DNA of 50,337 nucleotides from Gemmatimonadota bacterium (GCA_016871915.1 VHBP01000011.1:1-50337); one strand, 5' to 3'; positions 1-8,233 are shown, counted from the first letter of the stretch. Made by a program: numbers and translations. Notes: generated from the sequence alone by a model not told the origin.

Positions 1-833
1 ACCTCACGCCGCACCGGGTCGAAGCAGTTCACCACGACCGTATCCGGCGTGTCATCGATGATGACGTCCACCCCGGTCGCAAGCTCGAAGGCGCGGATGT
101 TCCGTCCCTCGCGCCCGATGATGCGCCCCTTCATGTCGTCCTTCGGGAGCGAGACTGCGGAAGCGGTGATCTCCGCCGTGTGCTCGGCGGCGATCCGCTG
201 GACGGCGAGCGCGACGATCTTCTTCGCCTCGCGATCGGCGTTCCGCTTGGCGGAGTCGCGGATCTCGCGGATCCGATTCGCGGCGTCGGCGTGGGCCTCC
301 TCCTCCATCCGACGGATCAGCTCTGCCTTGGCCTCGGTGGCCGAGAGCCCGGCGAGCTGCTCCAGCCGGCGACGCTCCTCGCCGAGCATCCCGTCGAGCT
401 CGACCTGACGCTCCTCGAGCTGCTTCTCCCGACGACCGAGTTCGCTCGCCCGGCGGCCGAGGTCACGGTCCTTCTGGTCGACGATGTCGACCTTCTTGTC
501 GATCTGCTGTTCGCGCTCCACGACGCGGCGCTCCTCGCGCTCGATCTCCTCGCGGCGCTTGCGGGCCTCCTGCTCCCAGGCCTCGCGGACCTTCATCACC
601 TCTTCCTTCCCGGCGAGGACCGCCTGCTTGCGAGCGGCATCGGCCTCTCGCTCGGCGTCACTCCGGATCTTCTTGGCGAGCTGCTCCGCCGATTCCCCGG
701 CGGCCTGCTGGGCCGCTTCTGCGGCGGCACGACCGACGCGCTGGCCCGAACGACGTCCGAAAACGAATGCGATCGGAAGGGCGGCCACGAGGGCACCGCC
801 GATCGCGATCGCGATGGGCAACGTGAGGATCAT
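1..833 (-). CDS. rny: Ribonuclease Y, N-terminal part (cut by window start)
   Basis: Membrane-anchored endoribonuclease that starts mRNA decay. The visible 277 codons begin ATG at 831-833 and show an N-terminal membrane helix (about residues 2-24, starting [16 protein letters not shown]), a long charged coiled coil (about 30-215), and then the KH domain with the signature [15 protein letters not shown]. The HD catalytic domain lies beyond the window edge. No Shine-Dalgarno is seen; a TAGAGT hexamer lies 6 nt before the ATG and may be the -10 of a leaderless promoter. It follows zapA after a structured gap of 282 nt, an order I recall from several phyla. Family identity is firm from the KH motif and coiled coil. 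Confidence 0.93.
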   Translation of the reverse strand, partial: MILTLPIAIAIGGALVAALPIAFVFGRRSGQRVGRAAAEAAQQAAGESAEQLAKKIRSDAEREADAARKQAVLAGKEEVMKVREAWEQEARKRREEIEREERRVVEREQQIDKKVDIVDQKDRDLGRRASELGRREKQLEERQVELDGMLGEERRRLEQLAGLSATEAKAELIRRMEEEAHADAANRIREIRDSAKRNADREAKKIVALAVQRIAAEHTAEITASAVSLPKDDMKGRIIGREGRNIRAFELATGVDVIIDDTPDTVVVNCFDPVRRE

Positions 834-839
834 TTTGAC

Positions 840-845
840 ACTCTA
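840..845 (-). promoter_or_regulatory. Candidate -10 element of rny (TAGAGT)
   Basis: TAGAGT sits 6 nt upstream of the rny ATG on the minus strand. It matches TANNNT and has the same spacing as the TAGCTT elements before other unit-leading genes in this window. No good -35 is visible. If functional, rny is transcribed without a leader. Confidence 0.35.
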
Positions 846-905
846 TCAGCAAGGCGGCCGGCCAGCGCCGCAGATCAGGAAGGAAGGCGCCGGCAGCTCG
901 CTGAT

Positions 906-1039
906 CTCTGAACCAGTCTGTGAAGTCGCCGACCGGTCGGGCGCCGACGAAGGGCGCGGGACGGGAGGGGTAACTCACAGCAGCACAAAGATCTACGGGC
1001 ATTCGCGCCCAGTGCTCACATCCCCAAGGTACCCCAGAG
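906..1039 (-). ncRNA. Structured RNA candidate, possibly 6S RNA (ssrS)
   Basis: The gap between zapA and rny has no reading frame that I can support. On the minus strand it can form nested pairings: CTCTG (1035-1039) with CAGAG (906-910), GGGGTA (1030-1035) with TACCCC (967-972), AGCAC with GTGCT (1012-1016 and 982-986), and a GGGC/GCCC tip (1007-1010 and 997-1000). Position 1035 is shared by two of these, so they are not all simultaneous. 6S RNA is commonly encoded just downstream of zapA, which is the main reason for the call. I could not confirm the conserved 6S central bubble, and the fold is shorter than the usual 150-190 nt. Confidence 0.33.
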
Positions 1040-1087
1040 GATGGAAAATGGCAAACGACGTTCGGACATCGACTGTCAGGGATGGCT

Positions 1088-1106
1088 GACGGCTTCGTGA
1101 GCCGTC
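1088..1106 (-). terminator. Hairpin downstream of zapA
   Basis: A 7-bp stem GACGGCT/AGCCGTC with a 5-nt loop lies just after the zapA stop codon. There is no T-run after it, so intrinsic termination is uncertain. It may instead separate zapA mRNA from the downstream structured RNA. Confidence 0.35.
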
Positions 1107-1115
1107 TCGCGCACG

Positions 1116-1415
1116 CTACTCGAGCGATTCCCCGCGCTTCCCCGGCGGGAGCCAGCGCCGGAGCTCACCCGAGAGGGTCTTCATCTTCTCGGCCACCGCC
1201 CGCTGCGCCTCCCGTTCCCGGAAGAGCTCGTCGGTGATCGCCATGGCGGCCAGGATCGCCGCCTTCCCTGGGTCGGTGATCGTCGGGCTCTCGAGGACCT
1301 TTCGGATCGCCGCATCCACATGCGCGGCCACCGCCTCGGTCTGCTCCGGCGGGACGGTCGATCGGATCGTGTACTCCTCGCCGACGATCTTGACCCTCGT
1401 CGAATGCATGGTCAT
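1116..1415 (-). CDS. zapA: Cell division protein ZapA
   Basis: Small cytosolic FtsZ-associated protein that bundles FtsZ protofilaments at the division ring. The 99-aa product has the usual ZapA layout: an N-terminal beta-hairpin head (VKIVGEEYTIRSTVPPE, residues 8-24), then a long helical region (about 27-90) for coiled-coil dimerisation. The length matches the family. The ATG overlaps the upstream stop codon by 4 nt (ATGA), and a purine-rich GGGGGAGAG lies just before it. The preceding gene is a coiled-coil protein, a plausible partner. It is the last protein gene of the pheS-pheT run before the RNA-like gap. Confidence 0.85.
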   Translation of the reverse strand: MTMHSTRVKIVGEEYTIRSTVPPEQTEAVAAHVDAAIRKVLESPTITDPGKAAILAAMAITDELFREREAQRAVAEKMKTLSGELRRWLPPGKRGESLE

Positions 1416-1717
1416 GACTCTCCCCCGAGCAGATGTTGCTGGCGCAGGAACCGTACGCGTTCGAGCATCGCCTTCGTCCGCTCGGTCGCCACATCGAGCC
1501 GAGCCCGCAGGCGCGCATTCTCCGCCTCCAGTGCCGCGACCCGTTCCTCAGCGCTCGTGTCGCCCGCAGGCGCGGCGCCTAATGCCTTGAGCCGCGCCTC
1601 AGCCTGCTGCGCGCGCTTCCGAAAGGTCCCGATCTCCTCGCCCAGGTTGCGGACGAGGTGCTCGAGCTCGCGGAAGGCCGCGGCGACCGGTACGTCAGGC
1701 GACACGGGGTCGGACAT
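1412..1717 (-). CDS. Small coiled-coil protein (possible ZapB-like division factor)
   Basis: This 101-aa soluble protein is almost wholly helical. Heptad-like regions span about 12-48 and 56-95, joined by a short linker rich in Ala, Gly and Pro. It has no signal peptide or membrane segment. It overlaps the 3' end of pheT by 23 nt and its own stop overlaps the zapA start, so all three are probably translationally coupled. Position directly before zapA suggests a role with ZapA at the divisome, as for ZapB, but that is inference from context; the sequence itself has no diagnostic motif. Confidence 0.7.
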   Translation of the reverse strand: MSDPVSPDVPVAAAFRELEHLVRNLGEEIGTFRKRAQQAEARLKALGAAPAGDTSAEERVAALEAENARLRARLDVATERTKAMLERVRFLRQQHLLGGES

Positions 1718-4130
1718 CGAGTCGGGTCTCCACCGCTGAGAGGAGCTGCTGCCGGCGACCCTCGATCTCCTTTTCCTTCAGGGTCCGCTCCGGATGCCGG
1801 AAGGTGAGGCGCCAGGCGAGCGAGCGGAACCCCTCGGCCACCCCCGTCCCGCGGAACTCGTCGAACAACACACACCGCTCGAGGAGGGCCCCACCCGCCT
1901 CACGCAGCACCGTCTCGACCGCCGCCGCCTCGACCGCCTCGGGGACGAGGAGCGCGAGATCGAACTCCGCGGCCGGCGTGGTAGGGAGGGTGCGGAAGCG
2001 TACCGGAGCCCGCCGCCCTTGCGACGTCACCGTGCCGTGCGCGTGCGACTTGGGCGGCGCGACGGGCGCACTCGGCATCGCCCCGAGTACGAGCTCGATT
2101 CCGAACGCGGGCTTCGCCCACACCGGCGCATCGAGGGCGAGCTGCCGGATCTCGCCGACCACCTGATCATCGACGACGATCTCCCAGAGCGCACCCGTCG
2201 CTTCACCGGCTGCCCGGAGCGTGACTACCGCCCCGGGATGCGCGACTGCCGCCATCCGCTCGCCGAGCGCCTTCGCATCCCACGCGTCGTACGCCGGCGG
2301 CTGTGGCTCGGAGAAGTGCACGGGGCGACGCGCGCCCATCAGGAGCGCCGCGACGCGGTGCTCTTCGTGCGGGAGCGCCGCGCTCGACGGCCGGAAGACC
2401 GCACCGACCTCGAAGAGCCGCACATCCCCCTGCATCCGCGTGAGGTTGTACTCCGCACGACGCGCGAGCGACTCGAGGAGCGAACGGCGCAGATGCGGCT
2501 CATCCTCGGCGAGCGGGTTCCGCACGCGCACATGCGAGGCGTCCTCACCACGCACGAAGGGAAGCGGACGCACCTCATGCACCCCTTCGGCCACGAGCGC
2601 ATCACGCAGCTGGCGATACGCGACCCAGAGCGGATGATCGGGGACGGTACCCGGCCGTGCGCCTTGCAGCGCATCAGGCAAGCGATCGAAGCCGCGCAGG
2701 CGCGCGACCTCCTCGATGCAGTCGACCTCACGATGGATATCGTGGCGCCACGAGGGCGGTGTGACGGCGAGCGCGCCGTTCGCGCCGGCAGCGACTGCGC
2801 ATCCGACGCTGGTCAGAAGCGCCGCGATCTCCGACGCCGGCACCGCATCCCCAAGTACCGCCGCGACGCGCGCCGGACGCACCGCCACCGCAGGCCGCGC
2901 CGACGGGGCCTCACCGAGATGCACCAGCCCCGTGACCTTCCCACCACCCACCTGCGCGAGCAACGCCGCACCGATGTGCAGCATCTCCTCCTGCGCTCCA
3001 CCATCGATCCCGCGCTCGAACCGATAGCTCGCGTCAGTGGAGAGCCCCACCGCGCGCCGCGTCGTGCGCACCAGCGCCGGCGCGAACTCCGCGACCTCGA
3101 GCACCACGCGCGTGGTGGATTCGGTGACCTCGCTCCCCTGCCCACCCATCACACCGGCGAGCGCCGTCGGCGCCGAACCATCGGCGATCACGAGCATGGT
3201 CGGCGCGAGTGTTCGCGACGCGCCATCGAGCGTGACCAGGGTCTCCCCCGTACGAGCGCGCCGCACCTCGAGCGTCGCACCACGGAGCCGCGCCGCGTCG
3301 AAGGCATGTACCGGCTGCCCGAAGCCATGGAGCAGGTAGTTCGTGGCATCCACGATGTTGTTGATCGAGCGTCCACCGACCGACTCCACCGCCGCCCGCA
3401 ACCAGTCCGGGCTCGGCCCCACCGTCACGCCCTCGATCACCGCCGCCGCGTACTGCGGGCAATCAGCGCAGTCAGCGATGCGCACGGTGATCCCACCCGC
3501 CGCGCCCTCGGCTCCACCGCGTACCACGGACGTGGTGAGCGCAGGCAACGCGGTGATCTCCTCCGGCATCTGAAGCACGATGCCGGTGAGCGCTGCGACC
3601 TCGCGCGCCACCCCGCGATGCGAGAGCAGATCGGGGCGGTTCGGCAGCACATCTACGACGATCCGCACATCCCCCGTCGGGACGACGTCGAGGAACGGCG
3701 TCCCCGGAGCCGCAGATGTCTCGAGCGTCAGGATCCCATCATGGTCCGCGCCGAGTCCGAGTTCACGCGCGGAGCAGAGCATCCCGTTCGAGGTGAAGCC
3801 ACGGATCTTTCGCTTCTCGATCACGAGCCCACCGGGCATCGTCGTCCCCGTGCGCGCGAAGGGGTACTTGGCCCCCACCGTCACATTCGGCGCGCCACAG
3901 ACCACCTCGAGGAGCGTCCCGCTCCCATCATCGACCTTGTTGTAAGAGAGCTTCGTCTCGGGGATCTTCTCGCTCTCGATCACCTGCCCCACGACGAAGG
4001 GGACGAGGTCGGTACGCAGCGACTCGAGCCCCTCCACCGTCGCCACATGCGCGGTGAGGAGATCGCGGATCGCCTCCGGTGAGCGACCGTGCGGGACGAA
4101 ACGAGCGAGCCAGGCATGCGAGACGTTCAT
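1695..4130 (-). CDS. pheT: Phenylalanine-tRNA ligase beta subunit
   Basis: Large subunit of the (alpha-beta)2 enzyme that charges tRNA-Phe. At 811 aa it is full length. Order of domains: N-terminal segment, EMAP/OB tRNA-binding domain (about 40-150, with the NGMLCS element), B3/B4 editing domain (about 215-400, with NNIVDATNY), B5 domain, catalytic-like core, and a C-terminal FDX-ACB anticodon-binding domain (about 715-811, ending in the family pattern LAWRLTFRHPERTL). The ATG overlaps the pheS stop as ATGA. On the opposite strand a 762-codon open frame exists, but it is a codon-bias shadow. Confidence 0.97.
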   Translation of the reverse strand: MNVSHAWLARFVPHGRSPEAIRDLLTAHVATVEGLESLRTDLVPFVVGQVIESEKIPETKLSYNKVDDGSGTLLEVVCGAPNVTVGAKYPFARTGTTMPGGLVIEKRKIRGFTSNGMLCSARELGLGADHDGILTLETSAAPGTPFLDVVPTGDVRIVVDVLPNRPDLLSHRGVAREVAALTGIVLQMPEEITALPALTTSVVRGGAEGAAGGITVRIADCADCPQYAAAVIEGVTVGPSPDWLRAAVESVGGRSINNIVDATNYLLHGFGQPVHAFDAARLRGATLEVRRARTGETLVTLDGASRTLAPTMLVIADGSAPTALAGVMGGQGSEVTESTTRVVLEVAEFAPALVRTTRRAVGLSTDASYRFERGIDGGAQEEMLHIGAALLAQVGGGKVTGLVHLGEAPSARPAVAVRPARVAAVLGDAVPASEIAALLTSVGCAVAAGANGALAVTPPSWRHDIHREVDCIEEVARLRGFDRLPDALQGARPGTVPDHPLWVAYRQLRDALVAEGVHEVRPLPFVRGEDASHVRVRNPLAEDEPHLRRSLLESLARRAEYNLTRMQGDVRLFEVGAVFRPSSAALPHEEHRVAALLMGARRPVHFSEPQPPAYDAWDAKALGERMAAVAHPGAVVTLRAAGEATGALWEIVVDDQVVGEIRQLALDAPVWAKPAFGIELVLGAMPSAPVAPPKSHAHGTVTSQGRRAPVRFRTLPTTPAAEFDLALLVPEAVEAAAVETVLREAGGALLERCVLFDEFRGTGVAEGFRSLAWRLTFRHPERTLKEKEIEGRRQQLLSAVETRLDVRPRVA

Positions 4131-5161
4131 GAGACGAACTGATCGAGGACGCGGACGTCCGAGTCATAGAGGATCCGGATGTCGGGGATCCCGTGGCGCG
4201 AGAGCGCCGTGCGCGCCGGTCCCATTCCGAAGGCCCATCCGGTGTACTTCTCGCTATCGAGCCCCGCTGCCTCGAGCACCGCGGGATGCACCATCCCGGC
4301 GCCGAGGATCTCGATCCACCCCGACTGCTTGCAGACCCCACACCCCGCGCCACGGCAGACCCCGCAGCGCACATCCATCTCCGCACTCGGCTCCGTGAAG
4401 GGGAAGAAGCTCGGGCGGAAGCGCGTGGTGGTCTCCGCGCCGAAGAAACGGCGCGCGAAGTGCGAGAGCGTCGCCTTGAGGTCGGCGAAGGTGACCCCTT
4501 CGTCGACGACGAGTCCCTCGATCTGCGCGAACATCGGCGCGTGCGAGGGATCGAAGAAGTCGCGGCGATAGACGTTGCCGGGGGCGAGGATCCGCACCGG
4601 CGGCGGATACCGCTGCAGGGTACGCACCTGCACCGGGGAGGTGTGCGTGCGCAGCACCTGATCGGCGCCGAGGTAGAGCGTGTCGTGCATGTCCATCGCG
4701 GGGTGATCCGCGGGGAAGTTCAGCGCGCCGAAGTTGTACCAGGCGTTCTCCGCCTCGGGCCCGAGCGCGATGGTGAAGCCAAGCTCGCGGAAGATCTCCA
4801 CCACCTCGTCGATCACCTGCGAGACGGGATGCACCGCCCCGCGCCAGTGCGCGCGCCCCGGCATCGAGCGATCGAGCGGGCCGAAGGCGCCCTGTGCTGC
4901 GGCCTCGAGCTCCACCTGCCGCGCATCGAGCGCGGCCTCGATGGTCGCCTTCACCTCGTTGACGCGCTGCCCCGCCTCGCGCTTCGCTTCCTTGGGAAGC
5001 GCCGCGAGGCCGGTCATCAGGTCGGTGATGCGCCCCGCCTGCCGCCCGACGAGGGCGGTGCGCACCGCGGTCCACTCATCGAGCGTCGCGGCTGCCGCGA
5101 TCTGCGCCGGCGCATCCGCGGCCAACTGCTCGACCGCCGCAAGGAATTCGGAGAGGGTCAC
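4127..5161 (-). CDS. pheS: Phenylalanine-tRNA ligase alpha subunit
   Basis: Catalytic subunit of PheRS: it activates Phe with ATP and aminoacylates tRNA-Phe with PheT. The start is GTG at 5159-5161, giving 344 aa, typical of the family. An upstream in-frame GTG at 5228-5230 would add 23 residues read through a strong terminator hairpin, so it was rejected. The N-terminal coiled-coil tRNA-binding arm (about 5-85) is followed by the class II core with motif 2 (FRPSFFPFTEPSAEMDV) and motif 3 (GMGPARTALSRHG). CGVC/CGVC-like cysteines around 285-300 resemble the metal-binding insertion of some bacterial PheS. A TATCTT hexamer at 5195-5200 may be its own -10. Confidence 0.95.
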   Translation of the reverse strand: MTLSEFLAAVEQLAADAPAQIAAAATLDEWTAVRTALVGRQAGRITDLMTGLAALPKEAKREAGQRVNEVKATIEAALDARQVELEAAAQGAFGPLDRSMPGRAHWRGAVHPVSQVIDEVVEIFRELGFTIALGPEAENAWYNFGALNFPADHPAMDMHDTLYLGADQVLRTHTSPVQVRTLQRYPPPVRILAPGNVYRRDFFDPSHAPMFAQIEGLVVDEGVTFADLKATLSHFARRFFGAETTTRFRPSFFPFTEPSAEMDVRCGVCRGAGCGVCKQSGWIEILGAGMVHPAVLEAAGLDSEKYTGWAFGMGPARTALSRHGIPDIRILYDSDVRVLDQFVS

Positions 5162-5209
5162 GAGAGGGAGGGACGAGGGAAGGGGACCGAGGGAAAGATA
5201 GGAACGAAA

Positions 5210-5247
5210 CGAGGGCGGGGGGCGGACCACGCCATCCCCCGCCCTCG
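5210..5247 (-). terminator. Intrinsic terminator or attenuator between rplT and pheS
   Basis: On the minus strand CGAGGGCGGGGG (5236-5247) pairs perfectly over 12 bp with CCCCCGCCCTCG (5210-5221), around a 14-nt loop, and is followed at once by TTTCGTTCCTATCTTT. It begins 20 nt after the rplT stop codon. It ends the infC-rpmI-rplT transcript or limits read-through into pheST. Confidence 0.8.
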
Positions 5248-5266
5248 GCTCATCCCGGTGGACGGC

Positions 5267-5629
5267 TTACTTCTTCGCGAGCGCCGCCTGCGCCTGCTCG
5301 GCGATCTGCGCGAACGCCGCCGCATCCTTCACCGCGAGATCGGCGAGGATCTTGCGGTCCACCTCGATCCCCGCGAGCTGCACGCCCGAGATGAAGGTGC
5401 TGTAGCTCATCCCATTGAGGCGCGCGGCCGCGTTGATGCGCATGATCCAGAGCTTCCGGAAATCCCGCTTCTTGGCCTTGCGATCCCGATACGCGTAGAC
5501 CCACCCGCGCTCGACGGTCTCCTTCGCGGCCTTCCAGAGCTTGCTCCGCCCCCCGAAGGCGCCCTTGGCCGCCTTGAGGATCTGCTTCTTGCGCTTTAAG
5601 CGCACGACATTGGATTTGACGCGTGGCAT
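5267..5629 (-). CDS. rplT: Large ribosomal subunit protein bL20
   Basis: Early 23S rRNA-binding protein needed for 50S assembly; in several bacteria it also represses its own operon. The 120-aa product opens with the typical [19 protein letters not shown] tail and carries the helical core with the [13 protein letters not shown] stretch. A good Shine-Dalgarno (AAGGAG, 8 nt spacing) precedes the ATG. It is third in infC-rpmI-rplT, with 12 nt to rpmI, and is followed by a strong terminator. Confidence 0.98.
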   Translation of the reverse strand: MPRVKSNVVRLKRKKQILKAAKGAFGGRSKLWKAAKETVERGWVYAYRDRKAKKRDFRKLWIMRINAAARLNGMSYSTFISGVQLAGIEVDRKILADLAVKDAAAFAQIAEQAQAALAKK

Positions 5630-5641
5630 GGTTCGGTCTCC

Positions 5642-5839
5642 TTAGGCCTGCAGCAGGCGCTTGAGGTTCTTCGCCTCGCCGTTCGTCGCGACCGTGGTCG
5701 GACGACGGAGATTGCGCTTCCGCTTGGCGGTCTTCTTGGTCAGGATGTGGCTCTTGTAGGCCTTGAGACGGCGCACCTTGCCCTTCCCCGTCACGGAGAA
5801 GCGCTTCTTGGCGCCCTTGTGGGTCTTCATCTTCGGCAT
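5642..5839 (-). CDS. rpmI: Large ribosomal subunit protein bL35
   Basis: Small basic ribosomal protein of the 50S subunit. The 65-aa product starts [21 protein letters not shown], the diagnostic N-terminus, and ends at the usual length. AGGA lies about 7 nt before the ATG. It sits 9 nt after infC and 12 nt before rplT, the conserved bacterial order. Confidence 0.98.
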   Translation of the reverse strand: MPKMKTHKGAKKRFSVTGKGKVRRLKAYKSHILTKKTAKRKRNLRRPTTVATNGEAKNLKRLLQA

Positions 5840-5848
5840 CGTGTGGTC

Positions 5849-6370
5849 CTATTTCGGCGTGAGGATCATCGTGAGGGCCTTCCCCTCGAGCTTCGCCGCG
5901 GTCTCGATCTTGGCCACATCCGCCATCGCCTGGGACACACGGTCGACGACCGCCATGCCCAGCTCCGGATGCGCGATCTGCCGACCGCGGAACATCAACG
6001 TCACCTTCACCTTGTTGCCGTCCGCGATGAACGCCCGGGCATGATTGACCTTCGTGTCGAAGTCATGCTTCTCGATCCCCGGACGGAACTTCACTTCCTT
6101 CAACAAGATCACGTGCTGCTTCTTCTTGGCCTGCCGCGCCTGCTTGGCCATCTCGAACTTGTACTTCCCGTAGTCCATGATCCGGACCACCGGGGGCCGT
6201 GCCATCGGCGCGACCTCGACGAGGTCCAACCCGGCCTCGACCGCCATGTTCAACGCCACATCCACCTCGAGCACGCCGAGCTGCGCGCCGTCGGCACCGA
6301 TCACACGGACCGGTGAGATGCGGATCTGACGATTGATGCGGGGGCCCCGCTTGGCGGTGGTGTCCTGGAT
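5849..6370 (-). CDS. infC: Translation initiation factor IF-3, with non-canonical ATC start
   Basis: IF-3 binds the 30S subunit and rejects wrong start codons and initiator tRNAs. With ATC at 6368-6370 as start, the protein is 173 aa and has the full N-domain (TAKRGPRINRQIRISPVRVIG), linker helix and C-domain (MFRGRQIAHPELGM). The only canonical start in frame, GTG at 6302-6304, would remove the conserved RINRQIRI segment; upstream of ATC no ATG, GTG or TTG occurs before a TGA stop. GGAG lies 7 nt before the ATC. Rare AUU/AUA/AUC starts in infC are known to allow IF-3 to repress its own translation. Confidence 0.93.
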   Translation of the reverse strand: MQDTTAKRGPRINRQIRISPVRVIGADGAQLGVLEVDVALNMAVEAGLDLVEVAPMARPPVVRIMDYGKYKFEMAKQARQAKKKQHVILLKEVKFRPGIEKHDFDTKVNHARAFIADGNKVKVTLMFRGRQIAHPELGMAVVDRVSQAMADVAKIETAAKLEGKALTMILTPK

Positions 6371-6566
6371 ACGACGACTCCGGTGGCTGAAACGACGAGA
6401 CGCGAACCCCGCTGGTCGGAGTCCGCGTCACAGACCGACGCCGCGCCCGCCAAAAGGCGGTCGGGTCGGGAGCTTCGGGACTCCTGCAGCGCGACGCCTC
6501 ACAAGGAAGCGAAGGCCAGAGGGTGGGGCGAGCGGACGCTCACCCACTTGATCTGAATTGCCCGTA

Positions 6567-6595
6567 AGCCTAGCCCCGATGGGGGCTTAGGTCAA
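6567..6595 (-). promoter_or_regulatory. Sigma-70-type promoter of infC-rpmI-rplT
   Basis: On the minus strand TTGACC (6590-6595) and TAGGCT (6567-6572) are separated by exactly 17 nt. The -35 overlaps the stop codon of the upstream hydrolase gene. It predicts a leader of about 190 nt before infC, long enough to hold a ribosomal-protein-type control element; the only clear element in it is a CCGCC/GGCGG hairpin at 6447-6460. Confidence 0.6.
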
Positions 6596-7500
6596 GGCGC
6601 GCGGAGCACGATCCCCTTCTCCCCGCGGGTCAGGACCCCCCAGGGGGTCGTCGCGTCGTGCTCGAAGACCAGGAGCCACCCCCCGGTCTCCGCCTCCGCC
6701 CAGAGGGCCCGCTTCGACTCCAGCGTCACCAGCGGCTCCACATCGTAGCCCATGATCCAGGGGAGCGGAACATGCGCCGCCGTCGGGCAGAGGTCGCCCA
6801 GGAAGACCGCGGTCTCCCCCGCGCTCGTGAGGACGATCGACTGGTGATGGGGGGTGTGCCCGGGAGTCGGCCGCATCCGGACCCCCGGCAGGAGCTCCGA
6901 CCTGCCATCCACCAACTCGAGCTGCCCGCTCCGCTGGAGCGGCACCCAGTTCCGCGTGAAGTAGCTCGCCGCCGTCCGCTCGTTGGTGTGGGTCGCGTAC
7001 GCGAACTCCCCCGCATGCACGAGGTAGCGCGCGTTCGGGAAGGTCGGCTCCGCATCGGCCGCATCTGGGGTCGGGGCCCCCGTCGCCGCCGGCTCGGCGC
7101 GCTGCGTGTTCCCCCCCGCATGGTCGAAGTGCAGATGGGTATTGATCACGACCTTCACATCAGCCGGCGCGAACCCCGCTGCCACCAACGCCGCCTCGAG
7201 CATCGTCCGATGCCCCGGCACACTCGCCTCGATCCCATAGATGTCGAGGAACTTCGCATCCTCCTTGTCCCCCACCCCGGTGTCGATCAGCACGAGCCCA
7301 TCGGGATGCTCGACGAGCAGACAGCGCATCCCGAGCGGGATCCGATTCCGTTCGTCCGCAGGGATGCGGCGCTCCCAGAGCGGCTTGGGGACGACGCCGA
7401 ACATCGCGCCGCCGTCGAGGCGTTGGCCGCCGGCTTGGAGGGCATGGATCCGCCAGGCACCGAGCTGGCGGGTTTCGTGGAGGGGAGTAGGAGCAGGCAT
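6592..7500 (-). CDS. Metallo-beta-lactamase-fold hydrolase
   Basis: Soluble 302-aa member of the MBL superfamily, nearest in feel to the lactonase/YtnP-like group. Metal ligands are visible: HLHFDH (122-127), a later His in the TPGHTPHHQS stretch (about 213-222), Asp in FLGDL (about 234) and a final His in FEHDATTP (about 280). No signal peptide is present. An insertion rich in Ala, Pro and Asp (about 132-150) follows the HxHxDH motif. Substrate cannot be told from sequence; N-acyl homoserine lactones, other lactones or organophosphate-like esters are possible. Its neighbours give no pathway hint. Confidence 0.8.
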   Translation of the reverse strand: MPAPTPLHETRQLGAWRIHALQAGGQRLDGGAMFGVVPKPLWERRIPADERNRIPLGMRCLLVEHPDGLVLIDTGVGDKEDAKFLDIYGIEASVPGHRTMLEAALVAAGFAPADVKVVINTHLHFDHAGGNTQRAEPAATGAPTPDAADAEPTFPNARYLVHAGEFAYATHTNERTAASYFTRNWVPLQRSGQLELVDGRSELLPGVRMRPTPGHTPHHQSIVLTSAGETAVFLGDLCPTAAHVPLPWIMGYDVEPLVTLESKRALWAEAETGGWLLVFEHDATTPWGVLTRGEKGIVLRAP

Positions 7501-7542
7501 CAGATCTCAGGAATCAGGTATCAGGGGTCGGGGAACAGGAAT
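7501..7542. repeat. Degenerate heptanucleotide tandem repeat
   Basis: Six consecutive 7-nt units start with CAG or CGG: CAGATCT, CAGGAAT, CAGGTAT, CAGGGGT, CGGGGAA, CAGGAAT. The array lies directly upstream of the hydrolase start codon, in the gap before the exonuclease gene. A similar array occurs at 37904-37931 between two tRNA genes. Reverse-oriented ACCTG units follow at about 7554-7587, so parts could pair. Confidence 0.6.
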
Positions 7543-7591
7543 TTGGTGAGTGGTACCTGAGCTCTGGCACCTCACACCTGGCACCTTGCCG

Positions 7592-8233
7592 TCAGGCGCC
7601 GTCCGCACCATCCGAAGCGACCGGGATCGCCCGGGCCCGCTTACTCCGCGACGTCCCGCGGCTGAGCCAGCGATCGAGCTCGTCCCAGGTGTGGATCCCT
7701 TGCCGCGAGAGATCCTCCATCAGATGCAGCAGCACATGCGCGGTCGCCTCCGCATCACCCGCCGCGCGGTGACGATCAGCGATTCGCACACCGTAATGAT
7801 GACACACCGCATCGAGGTTCCGCCGCGGAAGGTGCCCGAGCACGCGCCTCGCCAGGCGCACCGTGCAAAGGGAGCCACTGAGCATCTCATCGAGCGGGGT
7901 CGGCGCGACCCGTGCGAACTCGGCGCCGAGGAAGCCGAGGTCGAAGCGCGCGTTATGGGCGACGAAGATCCGGCCGGCCAGGTGGGCAGCGAGCTCCCCC
8001 GCGATCTCGGCGAAGGTCGGGGCCTCGCGGACCATGGCATCGCTGATACCGGTGAGGCGCGCCACGTAGGGGGGGATCGACCGCTCGGGGTTCACCAACG
8101 AGTCGTAGAGGAGCTCGATCCGCCCCTGCTCCACCTGCACCACCGCGACCTCGGTCACGCGGTCCCCAGTGCCGGGTCGGCCACCGGTGGTCTCGACGTC
8201 GACGACGACGAAGGGGAGGGTGTGGAGCTCCAT
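7592..8233 (-). CDS. DnaQ-like DEDDh 3'-5' exonuclease
   Basis: Exonuclease of the DnaQ/PolC-epsilon type, 213 aa. All five DEDDh residues are visible: D12 and E14 in DVETTG, D98 in HNARFD, H155 and D160 in HRAAGDAEA. It may act as the proofreading subunit of DNA polymerase III or as a stand-alone exonuclease; the short basic tail after 190 has no obvious clamp-binding motif. It is divergent from rex, about 100 bp apart. A TAGCTT element lies 8 nt before the ATG and no Shine-Dalgarno is visible. Confidence 0.9.
   Translation of the reverse strand: MELHTLPFVVVDVETTGGRPGTGDRVTEVAVVQVEQGRIELLYDSLVNPERSIPPYVARLTGISDAMVREAPTFAEIAGELAAHLAGRIFVAHNARFDLGFLGAEFARVAPTPLDEMLSGSLCTVRLARRVLGHLPRRNLDAVCHHYGVRIADRHRAAGDAEATAHVLLHLMEDLSRQGIHTWDELDRWLSRGTSRSKRARAIPVASDGADGA

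Noticed and set aside
1794-4082. 762-codon open frame on the plus strand
   Set aside because: It is antisense to pheT, which has complete domains. Long antisense frames are common in GC-rich coding DNA; the product is Arg/His-rich and has no recognisable domain.
5162-5230. PheS start at GTG 5228-5230
   Set aside because: It would translate through a perfect terminator hairpin and T-run and add a Pro/Ser-rich tail not seen in the family.
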